The position numbers and the translations under genes were made by a program. DNA of 64,000 nt from Schistocephalus solidus (Eukaryota > Platyhelminthes > Cestoda > Diphyllobothriidea > Diphyllobothriidae): assembly GCA_017591395.1 (NCBI GenBank), contig WEDG01003360.1:20466-84465 (forward strand). Reading direction: 5' to 3'. Position 1 is the stretch's first letter. The number at the start of each line of letters is the position of its first letter. The notes beneath the pieces are model-generated. The model worked only from the letters and a program-made list of their open reading frames with translations, was not told the DNA's origin and made no database searches. This document shows positions 1 through 13,051 of this stretch, in pieces.

Positions 1-1360
1 AAACCGAAATATTTGACTGTGAATACTCTCTTCCATTATAAACTATTGAGGTGCATGGCATATTCCTTAAACGGTTTAAGGTCAGTAACAGGCGGTTTAT
101 TTAAGTAGGCGCAGTAAATAAACCACCTCAACTTCATTGATGACAGAAGTGTACGAGACCATTAGAAACGTAATGGAGGCCACCTTGGGACCACAACTCG
201 GAACTATCTTCAGTCAAGCCGGTCTCCCTATAAAACGGTCACTTATTGGCAGCTTGTCATCACGAATCTTAAATGATACGCCAAAGTTAATAAAAGTGTA
301 GATGTTGACAGCCGGTATACCTCAAATGAATGGTTCCATGAAGCGTGGGATAGAGGAGGCGGCCAATGCAAACGCAAGAATGCTGCCAGAAAAGGTTATA
401 CGAAAATTTAACATAATATAGTTTCTACAATCCTCTGATGACCCGTCTATAGTTTATGGATGCCGACAATCGACCATGCCAGAAGTCACGAAATTCAGTA
501 CTCACAGTTGTTTTATAATATACAGGAAACAGCGACGGGTGTGGATAATGTTCAGTGCAAATACCATCGTTGGCATACTAATTTCATACAACTTTATCTT
601 CCCTACAAACAATATCATCAATCTTTTCACATTTAGGCTGCCTATCTTTTGCAACATGCGCGTATAGTTATGCGTATTGTGCCCGCTTTCCCTTTGGATA
701 CGTGTGTCTGTTTTCGGAGAGAAATTTGACAATAAGTTAGCTTGTTTATTTCCATTGCACCTACTTCAGAGAATAATGGTTTTTGCTATCATAAGTACAA
801 CCAGGGCAAACATCTACGTTTTATTCAGCGAGGAATCAGGGGATGATTGGAGTGAGGCTGTTATTGAAATAAATAGATAGTGAGAATGGCTCAATTACAG
901 AGAAGCAACAATTCAATTTCCCCAACACGCCGACTGCGTGTCTTACAGGAACCGCGGTAATTGGGGTTATACGGGCGGGGCCTCTAGGACAGCACACCTT
1001 TCAAAGGAAAGTGCGGGAAAATAAAAAAATAGATATCTGCTGACATTTTTACTGAATTACAGTGGGTGATATTAAAAACGTTGAGGTTGGTTATGCATCT
1101 AATTGGGAGTGCCAGTAAAACACGCAGATAGGGAAATTGAAGTGTTGCTTCTCTGTCATCCCGCCGTTTGAATTTTTCTAGACGTACGGCATGGTAATAG
1201 GGACCCCCTGATAATAGAGGTAGCCTTGCGAACTATTCCCGTGTTCAGACCCTAACCGCAACATTAACTCTAACCCAGAACCTCAATTTGGCCCTAGTGG
1301 TAAGCTTGAAATGAAGCTTAAACTTAACCGCGTTCGTATGGGTGTCATAAAGGTCCAATG
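1..1360. other. no gene recognised
   Basis: Only short open frames without similarity that I can name. The segment 1235-1340 carries the degenerate CCCTAA-type module. Nothing else stands out. Confidence 0.5.
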
Positions 1361-1364
1361 AAGA

Positions 1365-2145
1365 ATTTGGAAGGCTGTCAATCTGATTTGGAAAGCTGCC
1401 TATCTAACGCTTACACCAGACCACGCCGTCGGCCCAGTGTATTTGCTTTATGTTTCGAGTGGCTGACCAGTGGACTGGGAGTCAGACGGCGATGGCTCCT
1501 CCATATCCCCTGATTAAATAAATCCTGGTGTGTGCGTAATGGGGGCCAGGTCGTGCTGTGGTGCGCGAAGACGGGTACGCCAATCCGTCAGTCAATGCGC
1601 CCACTCCCACCTCAGACAACTGACTGGCTCGGATGGTGGTCTGATTGTGGGGGTGGAGGAGAGAGTGAGGTCAACAGCTCAGCGCATTTCCTTCACTATA
1701 AACAAGCTGACGCGCTTGAAACTATCGCGGTGCGCTAAAAGCCGTGGCTTGGAAGGTTGCCAACTGACGGGATAACTCGGACCGCGTGGTTAGCCTAATG
1801 TGTTTTTTGTGTGGAGTGGCTGACTGGCGGACTGAGAGTCAGACTGCAATGGCTCCTTCTTAATGTGGCCTTAATGGCACTCCCACTCTGTGGGATCCGA
1901 GCCAGGTGTGGTGGTACGCCCAGGGGCGGCTCCAGCCGCGCCAGCCAACTGCACCCTCTCCCATCTCCGGTCTTCTTGACTCTGTCTTGAAACCGGGCTC
2001 AGGTGGGGAGCAGGAGAGAGTGCGGTAACTGCAGCGCAAGGCTACTATCACTTAAATCTAATTCACGCGCAAGTCACCGTCCCTGCACCACCAGGTGTGG
2101 AGCGTATGGTGGACCTCGTCAAAATCGACGGTCGAACTGTCATGA
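1365..2145 (+). repeat. solo dimeric tail of the RTE-like family
   Basis: It begins in the module-1 sequence just past the hairpin and runs through module 2 (hairpin near 1720-1745) to the GACGGTCGAACTGTC end near 2140. No zinc-finger or RT sequence precedes it. It is either a 5'-truncated insertion or a separately mobile tail. Confidence 0.78.
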
Positions 2146-2154
2146 ATAATGCGC

Positions 2155-2505
2155 ATTTGAGCCTGACTCTCAGTCGCCAGCCATTCATCGCACATGTACA
2201 CAATACTGAAAATAGGAAGCAAGTTAGCCCCGTCAACAGGCAACCTTTCAAGCCGTGACTTTTAGTGCATCGTGATAGATTGAAGCGCGTTATTAGTGAG
2301 GAATGCGCTGCCTTACTGTGGAAATTGATTCCCCAGTTCTGACTTCACTATCTCCCCTTTCCGCCTCCATTTATCAGTCAACTATCCGAGCCTCCTAATC
2401 AGTTGCTGATTTAATTGCTCGCATTAGACGACAGAGCTAGACAACCCGTCTACGTGTGCCAAACACGACTTGATCACTTCATTCACCGGGACACATAAAA
2501 AAACC
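2155..2505 (-). repeat. inverted partial tail next to the solo tail
   Basis: Directly after the solo tail the sequence turns into the reverse complement of the middle of the tail: GCCTGACTCTCAGTC, then GTCAACAGGCAACC, GTGACTTTTAGTGCA and GAAGCGCGTTATTAGTG match module 2 start and module 1 end in order. It is more diverged than the + copy. Confidence 0.65.
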
Positions 2506-3529
2506 TGCTTCCTACTAAAGTGAGATACGCAGGTTCGGACATGTCACGTTGCACTCGCCCTACGGACGACGATGAAACGGAATACTGGCTTGCTGCCACA
2601 AAGCGGTTTCATGTGCTGTGCGTGGTATGGAGGGGGTGCCTATGTGGTCTAGGAGTATGTTGTCATTAATTTACCCGAAATGAATTGTATTGCAAGGATC
2701 CAGCACAAATTAATAATGATAAAAAGTTCTTTAAAGTTTGGATAAGTTCCCACTTCCAATAAATTTCGAAATATATTTCCTTAACTGGCAATAAATTACT
2801 GTTAAAGGTACACCAGCTAAGCCTGGGTTCCTCATATTCTTTTAGATGTATCGTTCTTGTGATTCGCTATATATTAAATTTTCGAAATTTGTAACGATTA
2901 TGTTCAACAGGTCAGTGGGTAGATGAAGGGGTGAAGGGGTAAAAGTTAACGGTAGCACCACACAGACAGCATTTGCTCACTCCATTTGTCTCGTACAGGT
3001 GGTGAATGCTCCTGTGGCCGCCTCTAACTGGTACCCAACTCTCACCTGTGGCTCCTCGAAGTTGGGTTCTTCCCAGCGGCCACACCCCGGGCAACCGTCA
3101 CGACCGGCGGGCTAAACCAGGTGAGGGTCTCCGGTGTTGTGTGTGCCTCCACACCCGGTATGTCTAACACCCGAACAACCCACCTCCCCCCTCTCAAAAA
3201 GTCCTACGGTGGGGGTGAGAGCAACCCCGTGGGCAGCCAGGCTAACTCGGGTCGTTCCCCCAATAAACAAAACTGTGACACATAGTGGAGTTCGGCATCC
3301 ACCTGGGATGTCCGAGCAGCCCTATTTAAGGACAGCACTGCTTGCCTTCTCGCGGAAGAAGGGGCTAGAAAAGGTGCCCTAAATAAATGCTGGGTATCAC
3401 GTCTTCTGCAGCCGGTCGTGGCTCGCAGATCGCAAAATACGCGGTTTTCAACTCAAACAAACAACAACACCCCCGTCCCCATACCCCTCGCCATACCGTC
3501 CAGGCTGCTCGGGTGAGTCCACTCACACT

Positions 3530-4195
3530 AGCAGCCTGTAATGTTCGTTCCCTTTAACACAATCCTAGAGCAACCGGCCGGAACGGAGGACGGCGCTAGT
3601 CGCTCGGGAACTGGCGCACTACAAGGTGGATATTGCTGCTCTCAGCGAGACCCGATTCTCTGAGCAGGTTCAGCTGGAGGAGGTTGGTGCCGGCTACACC
3701 TTCTTCTGGAGCGGCCGACCAAAGGCAGAGCGACGCGACGCTGGTGTTGCCTTCGCCATCCGGAATGACATCGTGGGACGTCTGCCCTGTCTGCCGCTGG
3801 GTATCAATGATCGCCTGATGAGCCTCCGCCTGCCTCTTCGGGGAGACCAGTTCGCCACCATCTTCAGCACCTACGCTCCTCCGATGACGAGCTCTGATGC
3901 GGTCGCGGTAGCTGTAACGATAACGGCCTCCTTCTTCTGCAAACGTGTGCGGAACACCGTCTCCTGCTGACCAACACCTTCTTTCGACTTCCGGCGCGGG
4001 AGAAGGCCACGTGGATGCACCCTCGGTTGCGGCGCTGGCAGCTGCTGGACTATGTTCTCTTCCGGAGGCGAGATCGACAGGACGTGTTGGTAACCAAGGC
4101 GATCCACGATGCCGATGGTTGGACAGATCACCGCCTCATCATCTGCCAGATGAGGCTCCGATTGCAACCCCGACGAAGGCCCCAAGGTAAGTGGC
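3530..4195 (+). pseudogene. EEP-family endonuclease domain of copy A, internally deleted
   Basis: This domain would nick target DNA for target-primed reverse transcription. The N-terminal block with [10 protein letters not shown] (catalytic Glu) and the distal block ending in the WTDH region are readable. Compared with copy B, roughly 190 bp are missing near 3897: TSSDA runs straight into sequence corresponding to CNDNGLLLL. The GDFNARVG motif, which holds a catalytic Asp and Asn, is therefore gone. The product cannot be active. Confidence 0.8.
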
Positions 4196-4229
4196 CACCA
4201 GGTAAATTAAATACTCTTTTGTTAAATTT

Positions 4230-6380
4230 GCCTGCTCACTGCTTCGATTTCAACAAAAAATTAACCGAGAAACTGGAGGACCTGCATGCTCCAGCTGGTA
4301 ATGCTACCGTGGAGACACGATGGTGACAACTGCGAAATGGCATCCAGTCCACCGCCCTCAAAGTCATCAGACGTGCACGCCGTCAAAAACAGCACTGGTT
4401 TGACGATAATGACGCCGACATCAGCAACTTATTCGCAGAGACAAAGGAAGTACACAAAGCCTACATGGACCTTCGGACTGACGCCACCAAACCAGCCTTC
4501 TTCAGATGCCGGCGCCTTGTACGGCAACGGCTGTGGGAGATGCAGGATGCCTGGATGATCCGAAAGGCTGAGAAAATCCAGGGGTATGCGGACCGCAATG
4601 AAATAAAAAAACTTTTTCAGAGCCATCAAGATAATCTACGGCCCGTGTATCAAGAGGACCGCACCGCTGCTCAGTTCTGATGGAACAACACTGCTGACAG
4701 AGAAATCACAAATTCTGAAGCGCTGGGCTGAGCACTTCAGAAGTGTCCTTAATTGCTCATCAGCCATCTCCGATGCTGCCATTGACCGGCTCCCTCAAGT
4801 GGACACGAAAAATGACCTGGATCTGCCGCCTTCCATACCAGAAACCATCCGGGCTGTGCAGCAGATTTCCAGCGGTAAAGCACCGGGATCCGACGCAATC
4901 CCACCGGAAGTCTACAAACACGGTAAGCCCCGACTGATGGCAGAACTCACAACACTCTCCAAGGAGATGTGGCGCCATGGACAAGTTCCTCAGGATTTCA
5001 AAGACGCGACCATCGTCCATCTCTACAAACGGAAAGGGAGCCGTCAATTCTGTGATAATCACAGAGGTATCTCGTTGCTCAACATCGCCGGAAAGATCTT
5101 CGCCCGTATCCTTCTCAATCGTCTGATTGGTCACCTAGAGCAGGGCCTGCTCCCTGAACGCCAATGTGGCTTCCACCGACAACGCGGGACAACCGATATG
5201 ATCTTTGCCGCCCACCAGCTACAAGAGAAGTGCCAGGAGATGCGAACTCACCTATACACTACCTTCGTGGATGTAACGAAAGTCTTTGACACAGTGAATC
5301 GCGACGGAATGTGGAAAGTCATGTAGAAATTCAGCTGTCCTGAGCGGTTCACGCGCATGATGCGTCAGGTTCATGACGGGATGACGGCGCGCGTCACTGA
5401 CAACGGGACGGTATCCGAAGCATTCGCAGTGACCAACGGAGTGAAGCAGGGCTGCGTACTGGCCTCCAACCTCTTCAGTCTCATGTTCTCGGCTATGCTG
5501 ATGGACGCCTACCATGATGAGCAGCCTGGTATCCGCATCGCCTACAGAACTGACGGGCACCTTCTCAACAGTCGGCGTATGAAGGTTCCAACGCGCGTGT
5601 CTACGACTACAGTCCATGACTTGCTCTTCGCGGACGACTGCGCCCTTAACACCGTGACGGAGGAGGACATTCAAAGGAGCATGGACCTCTTCGCCGAAAG
5701 CTGCGCCTATTTGGATTAAAAATCAGCACAGCCAAAACGGTTTTCTGCACCAGCCGCCACCCAGCGCGGAATACAATGCTCCTCGAATCAATTTCAACGG
5801 TGCTCAACTCAAAAACGTGAAAACCTTTGTTTATCTAGGAAGCACGCTGTCTCGCAACACGAGAATCGATGACGATGTTGTCCAACGGATCTCCAAAGCT
5901 AGTCAGGCCTTCGGCCGGCTGCAGACCTCTATGTGGAATCGCCCCGGTATTCACCTGAACACCGAACTGAAGATTTACAAGGCCGTCGTCTTGACGACAC
6001 TCCTTTACGGAGTGGAGACCTGGACCGTGTACTCTAACCAAGCCAGGAAGCTGAATCACTTCCATCTCAGCTGACTCCGCAGAATACTGAAGCTGAGATG
6101 GCAAGACAGGATCCCAGATACGGAAGTCCTGGAGCGGACCGGAATCCTCAGCATCCACGCCATGCTGAGACATGTGCAACTGCGATGGAGCCGCCACCGG
6201 GTAAGAATGGACGACGAGCAACTACCCAAACGACTTTTCTACGGCGATGTCGCTACGGGTTCTCGCCGACAGGGAGGTCAAAAACGATGCTACAAGGACA
6301 CTTTGAAAGACATCGCTGAAGCAACTGCAAATCAACCCGGTGACCTGGGAGGACCTCAAAGAGGATAGACCGGCATGGAG
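4230..6380 (+). pseudogene. reverse transcriptase of copy A, frameshifted
   Basis: Readable RT segments: linker (4465-4680), motifs 0-4 (4799-5326, with [31 protein letters not shown] and FVDVTKVFDTV), motif 5 onward (5357-5719, with NGVKQGCVL and LLFADDCAL), and thumb/connection (5817-6380, with [17 protein letters not shown]). Stops and frame changes separate them (TAG near 5324, TAA at 5717, TGA near 6072). The FADD pair is intact, so decay has been by indels and nonsense changes. Confidence 0.85.
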
Positions 6381-6459
6381 AAGATCCGTGAAGACTGGTT
6401 CAGCAATCTATGAGGCCAACCGGATCGCCGCCGCCAAGGCCAAAAGAGCGGCACGAAAG

Positions 6460-7285
6460 TCACCAGTGCCCCGGACCAACACCGTCGATGCCCAGGGCCT
6501 GCCAACATGCCCGCGCTGTCAACGCATCTTCCGCGCGAGAATCGGCCTGGTAGGACATCTTCGGACGCAATGCACCAACAATCCGACAATTCCAACTTCT
6601 ACGTCAAATTCTGCCAACCCTCCTTCAGACTCCCCCACCCTCACTCCTGGCATCAATTCCATCACTCCCACCATCATAGAGACCACATCCCAATACTCAT
6701 CACCTGTTATCCCAACCACCGCCTTCGCCTTTAATAACACCATCAGCGATGGAGACTCTCTCCTAAACTGCCCTCAATGCAACCGCACATTCACCTCACG
6801 CATCGACCTGGTCGGTCATTTGCGAATCTATCGTACAGAGACTGGTGAACCAGTGCCTGGAGCACCAACACACAGCAGAGATCGTCGCCTCCACTGCCTC
6901 ACTGTCCTCGCGCATTCACTCATCGCATGGGCCTATTCGGTTATATGCGCATCCATGACAGCGGAATTCACAGCAATGCCGACAACACCGATACACCATG
7001 CACACCCTCCGCTCCTGCCATTCTTACCGCCCCTGCCACTTCCATGAATGACATCCCCCAGCCTCTACCGATTTCTCCCGTCCACACTGGGCCCGCAACT
7101 TAAACTCACGCATCGGCCTGATCGGTCACCTGCGAATCCATCGCATGGAGGCTGGTGAACCAGTGCCTGGGGCTCCAACATACATTCGCCACGCCCGCCT
7201 CCACTGCCCTCACTGCTCCCGCACATTTACACACCACATGGGCCTATTAGGACACATGCGCCTCTACGAAAACCTGTGGTAAACC
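6460..7285 (+). pseudogene. C-terminal zinc-finger array of copy A
   Basis: Finger 1 reads CPRCQRIFRARIGLVGHLR, finger 2 CPQCNRTFTSRIDLVGHLR, each followed by a loop such as TETGEPVPGAP. A frameshift falls in finger 3. Two later fingers survive, one with its Cys pair damaged (FSRPHWARNLNSRIGLIGHL) and one intact (CPHCSRTFTHHMGLLGHMR). The array is alternately built of RIGLVGHL and MGLLGHM type fingers, as in copies B and C. Confidence 0.75.
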
Positions 7286-7365
7286 ACCGGATGCTAAGCT
7301 ACATCAGCGCACAGCATCTACACGAATACATAGACAACACCCTCACCATCATCATAATGTACCTG

Positions 7366-8150
7366 ATAAAATCACGGTTTACTAGAACCCGTAGCTTGGA
7401 AGGCTACCAATCTGATGCTTACACCAGACCATGCCATCGGCCCAGTGTATGTGCTGTGTGTATCGAGTGGCTGACCATAGGACTGGGAGTCAGACGGCGA
7501 TGGCTCCTCCTTATCCCCTGAGTAAGTAAATACTAGTGTGTGCGTTATGGGGGCCAGGTCGTGCTGTGGCGCGCGAAGATGGGTACGCCGACGCGTCAGT
7601 CAATGCGCCCACTCCCACCTCAGACAACTGACTGGCTCGGATGGTGGTCTGATTATGGGGGTGGGAAAGAGAGTGAGGTCGACAGCTCAGCACAGTTTCC
7701 TCACTATAAGCAAGCTGATGCGCTTGAAAATATCACGGTACGCTAAAAGCCGTGGCTTGGAAGGTTGCCAACTGACGGGATAACTCGGACCGCGTGGTCA
7801 GCCCAATGTGTGTTTTGTGTGGAGTGGCTGACTGGCGGACTAAGAGTCAGGCTGCAATGTCTCCTTCTTAATGTGGCCTTTATGACACTCCCACTCCGTG
7901 GGATCCGAGCCAGGTGTGATAGTACACTCAGGGGCGGCTCCGGCCGCACCAGACACCTGCGCCCTCTCCCATCTCCGGTCTTCTTGACTCTGTCTTGAAA
8001 CTGGGCTCAGTTGGGGGAGGAGGAGGGATTGCGGTAGCTGCAGCGCAAGGCTACTATCACTTAAAACTAAATCACGCGCAAGTCACCATCCCTGCATCAC
8101 CCTTCTGTGGAGCATACGGTGGACCTCGTCGTAATCGACGGTCGAACTGT
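7366..8150 (+). repeat. 3' dimeric tail of copy A
   Basis: Module 1 begins at the degenerate hairpin near 7368 and module 2 at the CACGG...CCGTG hairpin near 7731. The unit ends in the GACGGTCGAACTGTC motif near 8150. It is untranslated and is shared with all other copies of the family. Confidence 0.8.
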
Positions 8151-8549
8151 CGGGTAGACGAAGTACTTAGAGCGCTTTCCAGGCATAAAGGTTGACTATT
8201 TAATAAAATGCTTTCTAAGGTCTTCCAGTACGTATAAAAATCGTGTGCATCCTCTTTTCAATTGGGCACGGCAAAATCGTTTTCCAGTGCCCAAAAAGCA
8301 AAATTTAAGTGTTATGGATTTGTAAGGGGAATCTTTCGTTTAAAATACGCCTATTTTAAAAACGAATATTTATTTAATATCTTTACCTAACTGTTGGTGA
8401 CTTGCCACATTACAGTACGAAGCCCGGTAAAATCTTACCTTATTTGGATTTTTAGGCGCTGTCAATGCTCTTTTATTTTCTAGTCGAACTGAGTGCGGAG
8501 TGGAGCCTGGTGATAACGACCGCCCGTAGTACCGGTGACCTGACACTTC

Positions 8550-8660
8550 ATTCCAGAAGGAGTTAGGAGGGCTAGCGTTAGGGGTAATTATTGTAGTTAG
8601 GATTTATGTAAAAGTTATCACACGGGAATAGGTACCTCTCCTAGAATGTAGCGCAAGGTC
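8550..8660 (+). repeat. dispersed module with degenerate TTAGGG-like core (one of seven)
   Basis: Core variants GTTAGGGG, GTTAGGAT and AGTTAGGAGG are flanked by CCAGAA on one side and CACGGGAATAGG on the other. Further loci: 1235-1340 and 11200-11400 (complement), 15215-15360, 15600-15780, 33590-33740, and 36020-36130 (complement). The shared flanks suggest a repeat family rather than chance. Confidence 0.5.
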
Positions 8661-10099
8661 ACTTTTAGTACCGGGGGAGTACTTATGCCCGTCGGCAAAT
8701 CTCAGTGGGCCCATTTTTTAGAAATGTGCGAAAGAATTGATGTGAAACCCCGATTCTAATTAAGCCGAACATCCTCGAGTACCATCCAGAATGTTAAATC
8801 TAGCGTCAGCGGTCCTTATGCTGTTGGATAGAACATCCGCTGAGACCTTCTTTGAATCTACGTCAGTTACGAGTTAAGGGAATAACGGCTCTCAGGATTT
8901 GGCTCATTGCACATTTTTTCAGCTTGACAAGTAACGGGAATCGATCAAATTAGTTCCCTTCCATCTGTGATGCCTAGCGGCTTTAGTTCACCCTAACTTT
9001 ATTCATTTAGGATATGTTTATTATCGGAAAGTTTTGTTCGATCAGCTTGGACCCATTTAGATCTAGAAGGATTGATGATTGGCCAATAAAAAATGGCCGC
9101 TAGACTTGAATAACAAAATAACACCTCAAATTCACAATAAACAAACCAATACCTTATTCCTCGTTTGTTCAATCTCAGGGTACTGGTGGCTTATGGAGCT
9201 TTATTTGGTTTCTAAATTGCATTATGAAGAGTATGAGGTTGGAATAAAGTGTGATGTATGTAACGTTTACTTGGACGCCGTAACCCGTTAGCATCTCATC
9301 AACCCTTTGATATTTAAGTTAACTCTAATATTACAGACTTATTTTGGCAGCAAGATCTTTTTACTAATTATCGAATGGTTAGTTAGGGCATGGATTTGCT
9401 CATTAGTCTATGCATGTTTCTTAAGGGGTGGGTTTTTACAGTCACCTCTTTCGAGTGACCTATTATTACACTCTCCCTACTAAAAGGAAAATGTGTTTAC
9501 CTTGTTGTGAGGTAAATTTGAGCAGCTTTTCCGCGTTGTATTAAGGATAAAAACATTGAAAAAAGGTTAACACCCTCGAACATTTACAAAAGTGTCTGAT
9601 GGCACAAGTATTTCTGAGCAATTATAAAATCCCACACCAGTTGACTTCACTTCAATCGAGAAATGTGACCGTAGAGAGAGCAGGGACACTATAATTGGTC
9701 AAAATCAAAGTGACCTTCAAGTACAAGGGTTAGGCCCAACAACGTCCCGGCGAGAAGGTCACACCAGTCAGATTAACATGTTCTGAAATTCTGAACAGAA
9801 AAGTGAGAGAGGTTATCTGAGAAGAGAATGTGTACAAGCTTGTCTGAAAAATATAAGGAATGAACACAACACGAGAGAAAGACTTCCGAGGTCGAAAACG
9901 AACTTAGTTGGGTTTTGGGATGACGGCGCACAGAAACACGTGGGGGAGGGAGGGTGGTGATGGAAGCAACTTTTGTCTACGATGAAAGAGCGACAGCTCT
10001 GATCAGGTCCTGATCCTACAATAGATCTGCTATCTCATGAAATGTTAACCTGCATTCGGAAATATTTTTTTCCATTAGAACAGATTAATTTTGGAGTGT

Positions 10100-10861
10100 T
10101 TTAATATTGATTATCGTGTAAAATAATCTCAAGGTATGTTACTCATTTCAAGATTCCGACTTTTGAACGAGCTTCCTTCCGGCTGCCTGCAAAAATGGCA
10201 CTTACGTAGTATTAATTTTGCCTTTAGATTTTTGATATCCTCATAAATCAAAGTATATTTGATAGAAAACACAAATGGGAATACCCGTGCTCGAACTTGT
10301 TTGATAGAAAATTACGTTTTCTTCAGAGTTTTTACTTGAAGAAAGGGTATCTGTCAATTAAATTATTTTTTTTCAATTCCCAGTTAATTTTGAACCCAAC
10401 CTGCTGTTAGAGTTGCATTTAAGGTAACCAAGCTACAACCTAAGTGTAAGGAAAAAAATAAATCACTATCTACTATTAAAATAAAAGTCCACACTGGATA
10501 TAGGCCACGTTGTGTAATTTACAAGCAGCATAAGTAAATAGGCAGACACATGCTTTATAAATGAACATTTCACGGTCTTGAGAAATCTCCTGATTAGAAA
10601 CTTTGAAGATCGAAAGATGCCATTTCTTCAAGTATACAAATCGAATAAAACATAAGTTTCTACCAAACAAGTACCATAAATAATTTTTGTTATGAATATT
10701 TTTGATAAAATATTTTAATTTATAAGGGAATAAAATCACGGGAAAATGCATACTACTTAAGTGCCGTTTTCGCAGGCAGCTGGAAAGAAGCTCGTTCAAA
10801 AACGGCGTGCAAACATAAATCAAATATCCTGGGATTACGCTACACGATAACTAATATTATA
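10100..10861. mobile_element. foldback / terminal-inverted-repeat element
   Basis: The left arm (10100-10350) and right arm (10612-10861) are inverted copies. Best block: TTTTGAACGAGCTTCCTTCC plus GGCTGCCTGC (10160-10190) against its complement at 10772-10802. Outer blocks TAATATTGATTATCGTGTA and ACACGATAACTAATATTA also pair, as do inner blocks around ACTTGAAGAAAGGGTATCT and GATGCCATTTCTTCAAGT. The roughly 260-bp centre has no coding potential I recognise. It could be a non-autonomous DNA transposon or a foldback element; no target duplication was identified. Confidence 0.65.
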
Positions 10862-12062
10862 ACGTTCCCTAGGTAATTTTTTCTAATCTACAACACAATT
10901 TATTGTTTCGGTTAACATTTAATGAGATAAACAATCTACTGTATACAATATCATTCGCCTGTTGAAGAAACTGTGGCTAAGGGGGAACAGCCACTTTTAC
11001 TTGCATTTTTACTTCAAGAGCCACGTTCGCTTGAGAACCTTCGCTAGCCTTATACCAAGGGGAATCTCAAATGAGGCACTTGATGGGCCTTAGATACTGG
11101 AAAAGGAAGGATCTACAGATGCTAAAAAATGAGTTCACAGAAAAAATCGATAAGACATGGCAATGAGAAACCCCTACCCCAAGTAAAACAGGTGGCTTTA
11201 CGCTAAGTTCCAGGAAGGACACATATTCGCGTGTTCTAACCCTAAACCTAACATTAACCCCAACGGAAACCTTTACCATGATGACAAAATCAAACCCACA
11301 CTTAACCCAAACCCTAATCGTACCTTACTCCAAACACTCACCTTAACTTTAACTATAGTCTCCCGGGGAGTTAGCGCAAACACACCCGTATTATGAGGTA
11401 GTTCCTGTTCCCATGTCGTATGAAGAATGCTGTGCTCCTAGGCCTTCTACGTTTGCTTTCGAGTAGACATCATGGCGGTTGCCCGAATTCAGGAGAAAAA
11501 CTGTACTCATACGACGCCGAACCTTTACTAAAGCTTGTAACTGTCAGGACAGGTCACTGTCGTGCCTAAAGCAGGTGCCTTTAACCCCTAATTGCACAAG
11601 CATAGTAAGATCTCATTAGTAAATAAATAAAGTAATGGTGAAAAATGAGGAATACGCATTTTGAGTCGATCTGCCATTCTTAGCAGGAAGCCTACGTTCT
11701 CCCTAAGCCCGTCATCTATTTTCAAGTCAACACGTTGCTTCGGGAACGCACTATGAACACCGCAGCTTCCCCAACCGTCACGGTGGTTAAATTGGGATTT
11801 TGCTCTACAAAAATCCTTGTTATTTTATAAATGATGACCATGGATATTTTTCTTCGCATTATTTGCCCCTACTTCTAGGATATGTAAGCCACTGTTATGA
11901 GTGCCTGGCACGAAAGCTCGACAGCAAGAATGCATAGCTGAGACAGTCTGTGCATCAACTTAATAAAATCTGCGATTCAATTCATTTTGGCCAAAATTAG
12001 CCCTCAAACTCACTACACAACGATATACCGTATATAACTTCTTGTAGTCCTCCTCCTTGTCT

Positions 12063-12377
<315 letters not shown>

Positions 12378-12811
12378 TTATTACTTGCCTGTCTTTCAAA
12401 CTTCGTAAGTTCTTAAACGGTGAGTATTCGAAGCCGAAGTGCATAAGACGTCCAATATGTAATTTAACGACCTTAAATGATGTCTTTGATCCTGCTAGTG
12501 TTAATAAAGGTTGTAACAAAAATTTAAAGGGCTGAGAATGTACTGCAGATCCCACAGAGCGCGGTCATACTTTTTCCTTACACTTACCTGATCATTAACG
12601 CAGAAAATACCTGAGGATAAATTGCTTTCAGACGACTGGGCGGCATCGTTTTTCATGCAGGTCACTGTTCGGTAAAAATTTCATCATCCGCCTTGCGGAT
12701 TCCACAGTATGACCTTCATTTAGATTATGAGAAAGAAGAAACATGGTGTCTTCCAACTTGCTCCAGTGTGTACCGGTCTGTCACGGCAACTTGCGGGGAG
12801 ATAAGAAGCTT

Positions 12812-12928
12812 AAGCGAACTTCGCACAAACTGCGCACATCGCCTATCAATCGTTGGCCAATCAATATCGACTTGGAGAACTTCGCGCAAGCTACGACCAT
12901 TACCCCTTAGTCATTAGCCAATCAATAT
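12812..12928 (+). promoter_or_regulatory. duplicated CCAAT-box module upstream of AASS
   Basis: Two imperfect direct copies of a roughly 60-bp unit each end in the identical 11-mer CCAATCAATAT (12857-12867 and 12918-12928). Each unit starts with a GAACTTCGC-type stretch (around 12815 and 12876). The second copy ends 123 bp before the AASS ATG. CCAAT boxes in tandem near a start are classic NF-Y sites. The promoter role is inferred; no TATA box is obvious between here and 13052. Confidence 0.4.
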
Positions 12929-13051
12929 AGTTTGTGACGGTGGCACACTGCCAGAAACACCCAGCATATGGGGTGGAAACTACGCTTGCATAACCTTAGT
13001 TATTACTACCAGGGTCTCGTCAACTTTCTACTGAACGCACCCTAACCGGAC

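Larger units (their letters stand above)
2950..8150 (+). mobile_element. RTE-like non-LTR retrotransposon, copy A (degenerate)
   Basis: Full-length but broken copy: 5' UTR (2950-3530), endonuclease (3530-4195), RT (4230-6380), zinc fingers (6460-7285), 3' tail (7366-8150). The same order and sequence recur in copies B and C on the other strand. Copy A has many stops, for example TAG at 5324 inside the RT and a stop after the first endonuclease block. An internal deletion has removed the middle of the endonuclease. No target-site duplication was found by eye. Confidence 0.85.
8150..12060. other. intergenic, AT-rich
   Basis: Apart from the foldback element and two TTAGGG-like modules, no coding exons are visible. 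An open frame near 9079 lacks an ATG and any recognisable motif. Confidence 0.5.
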
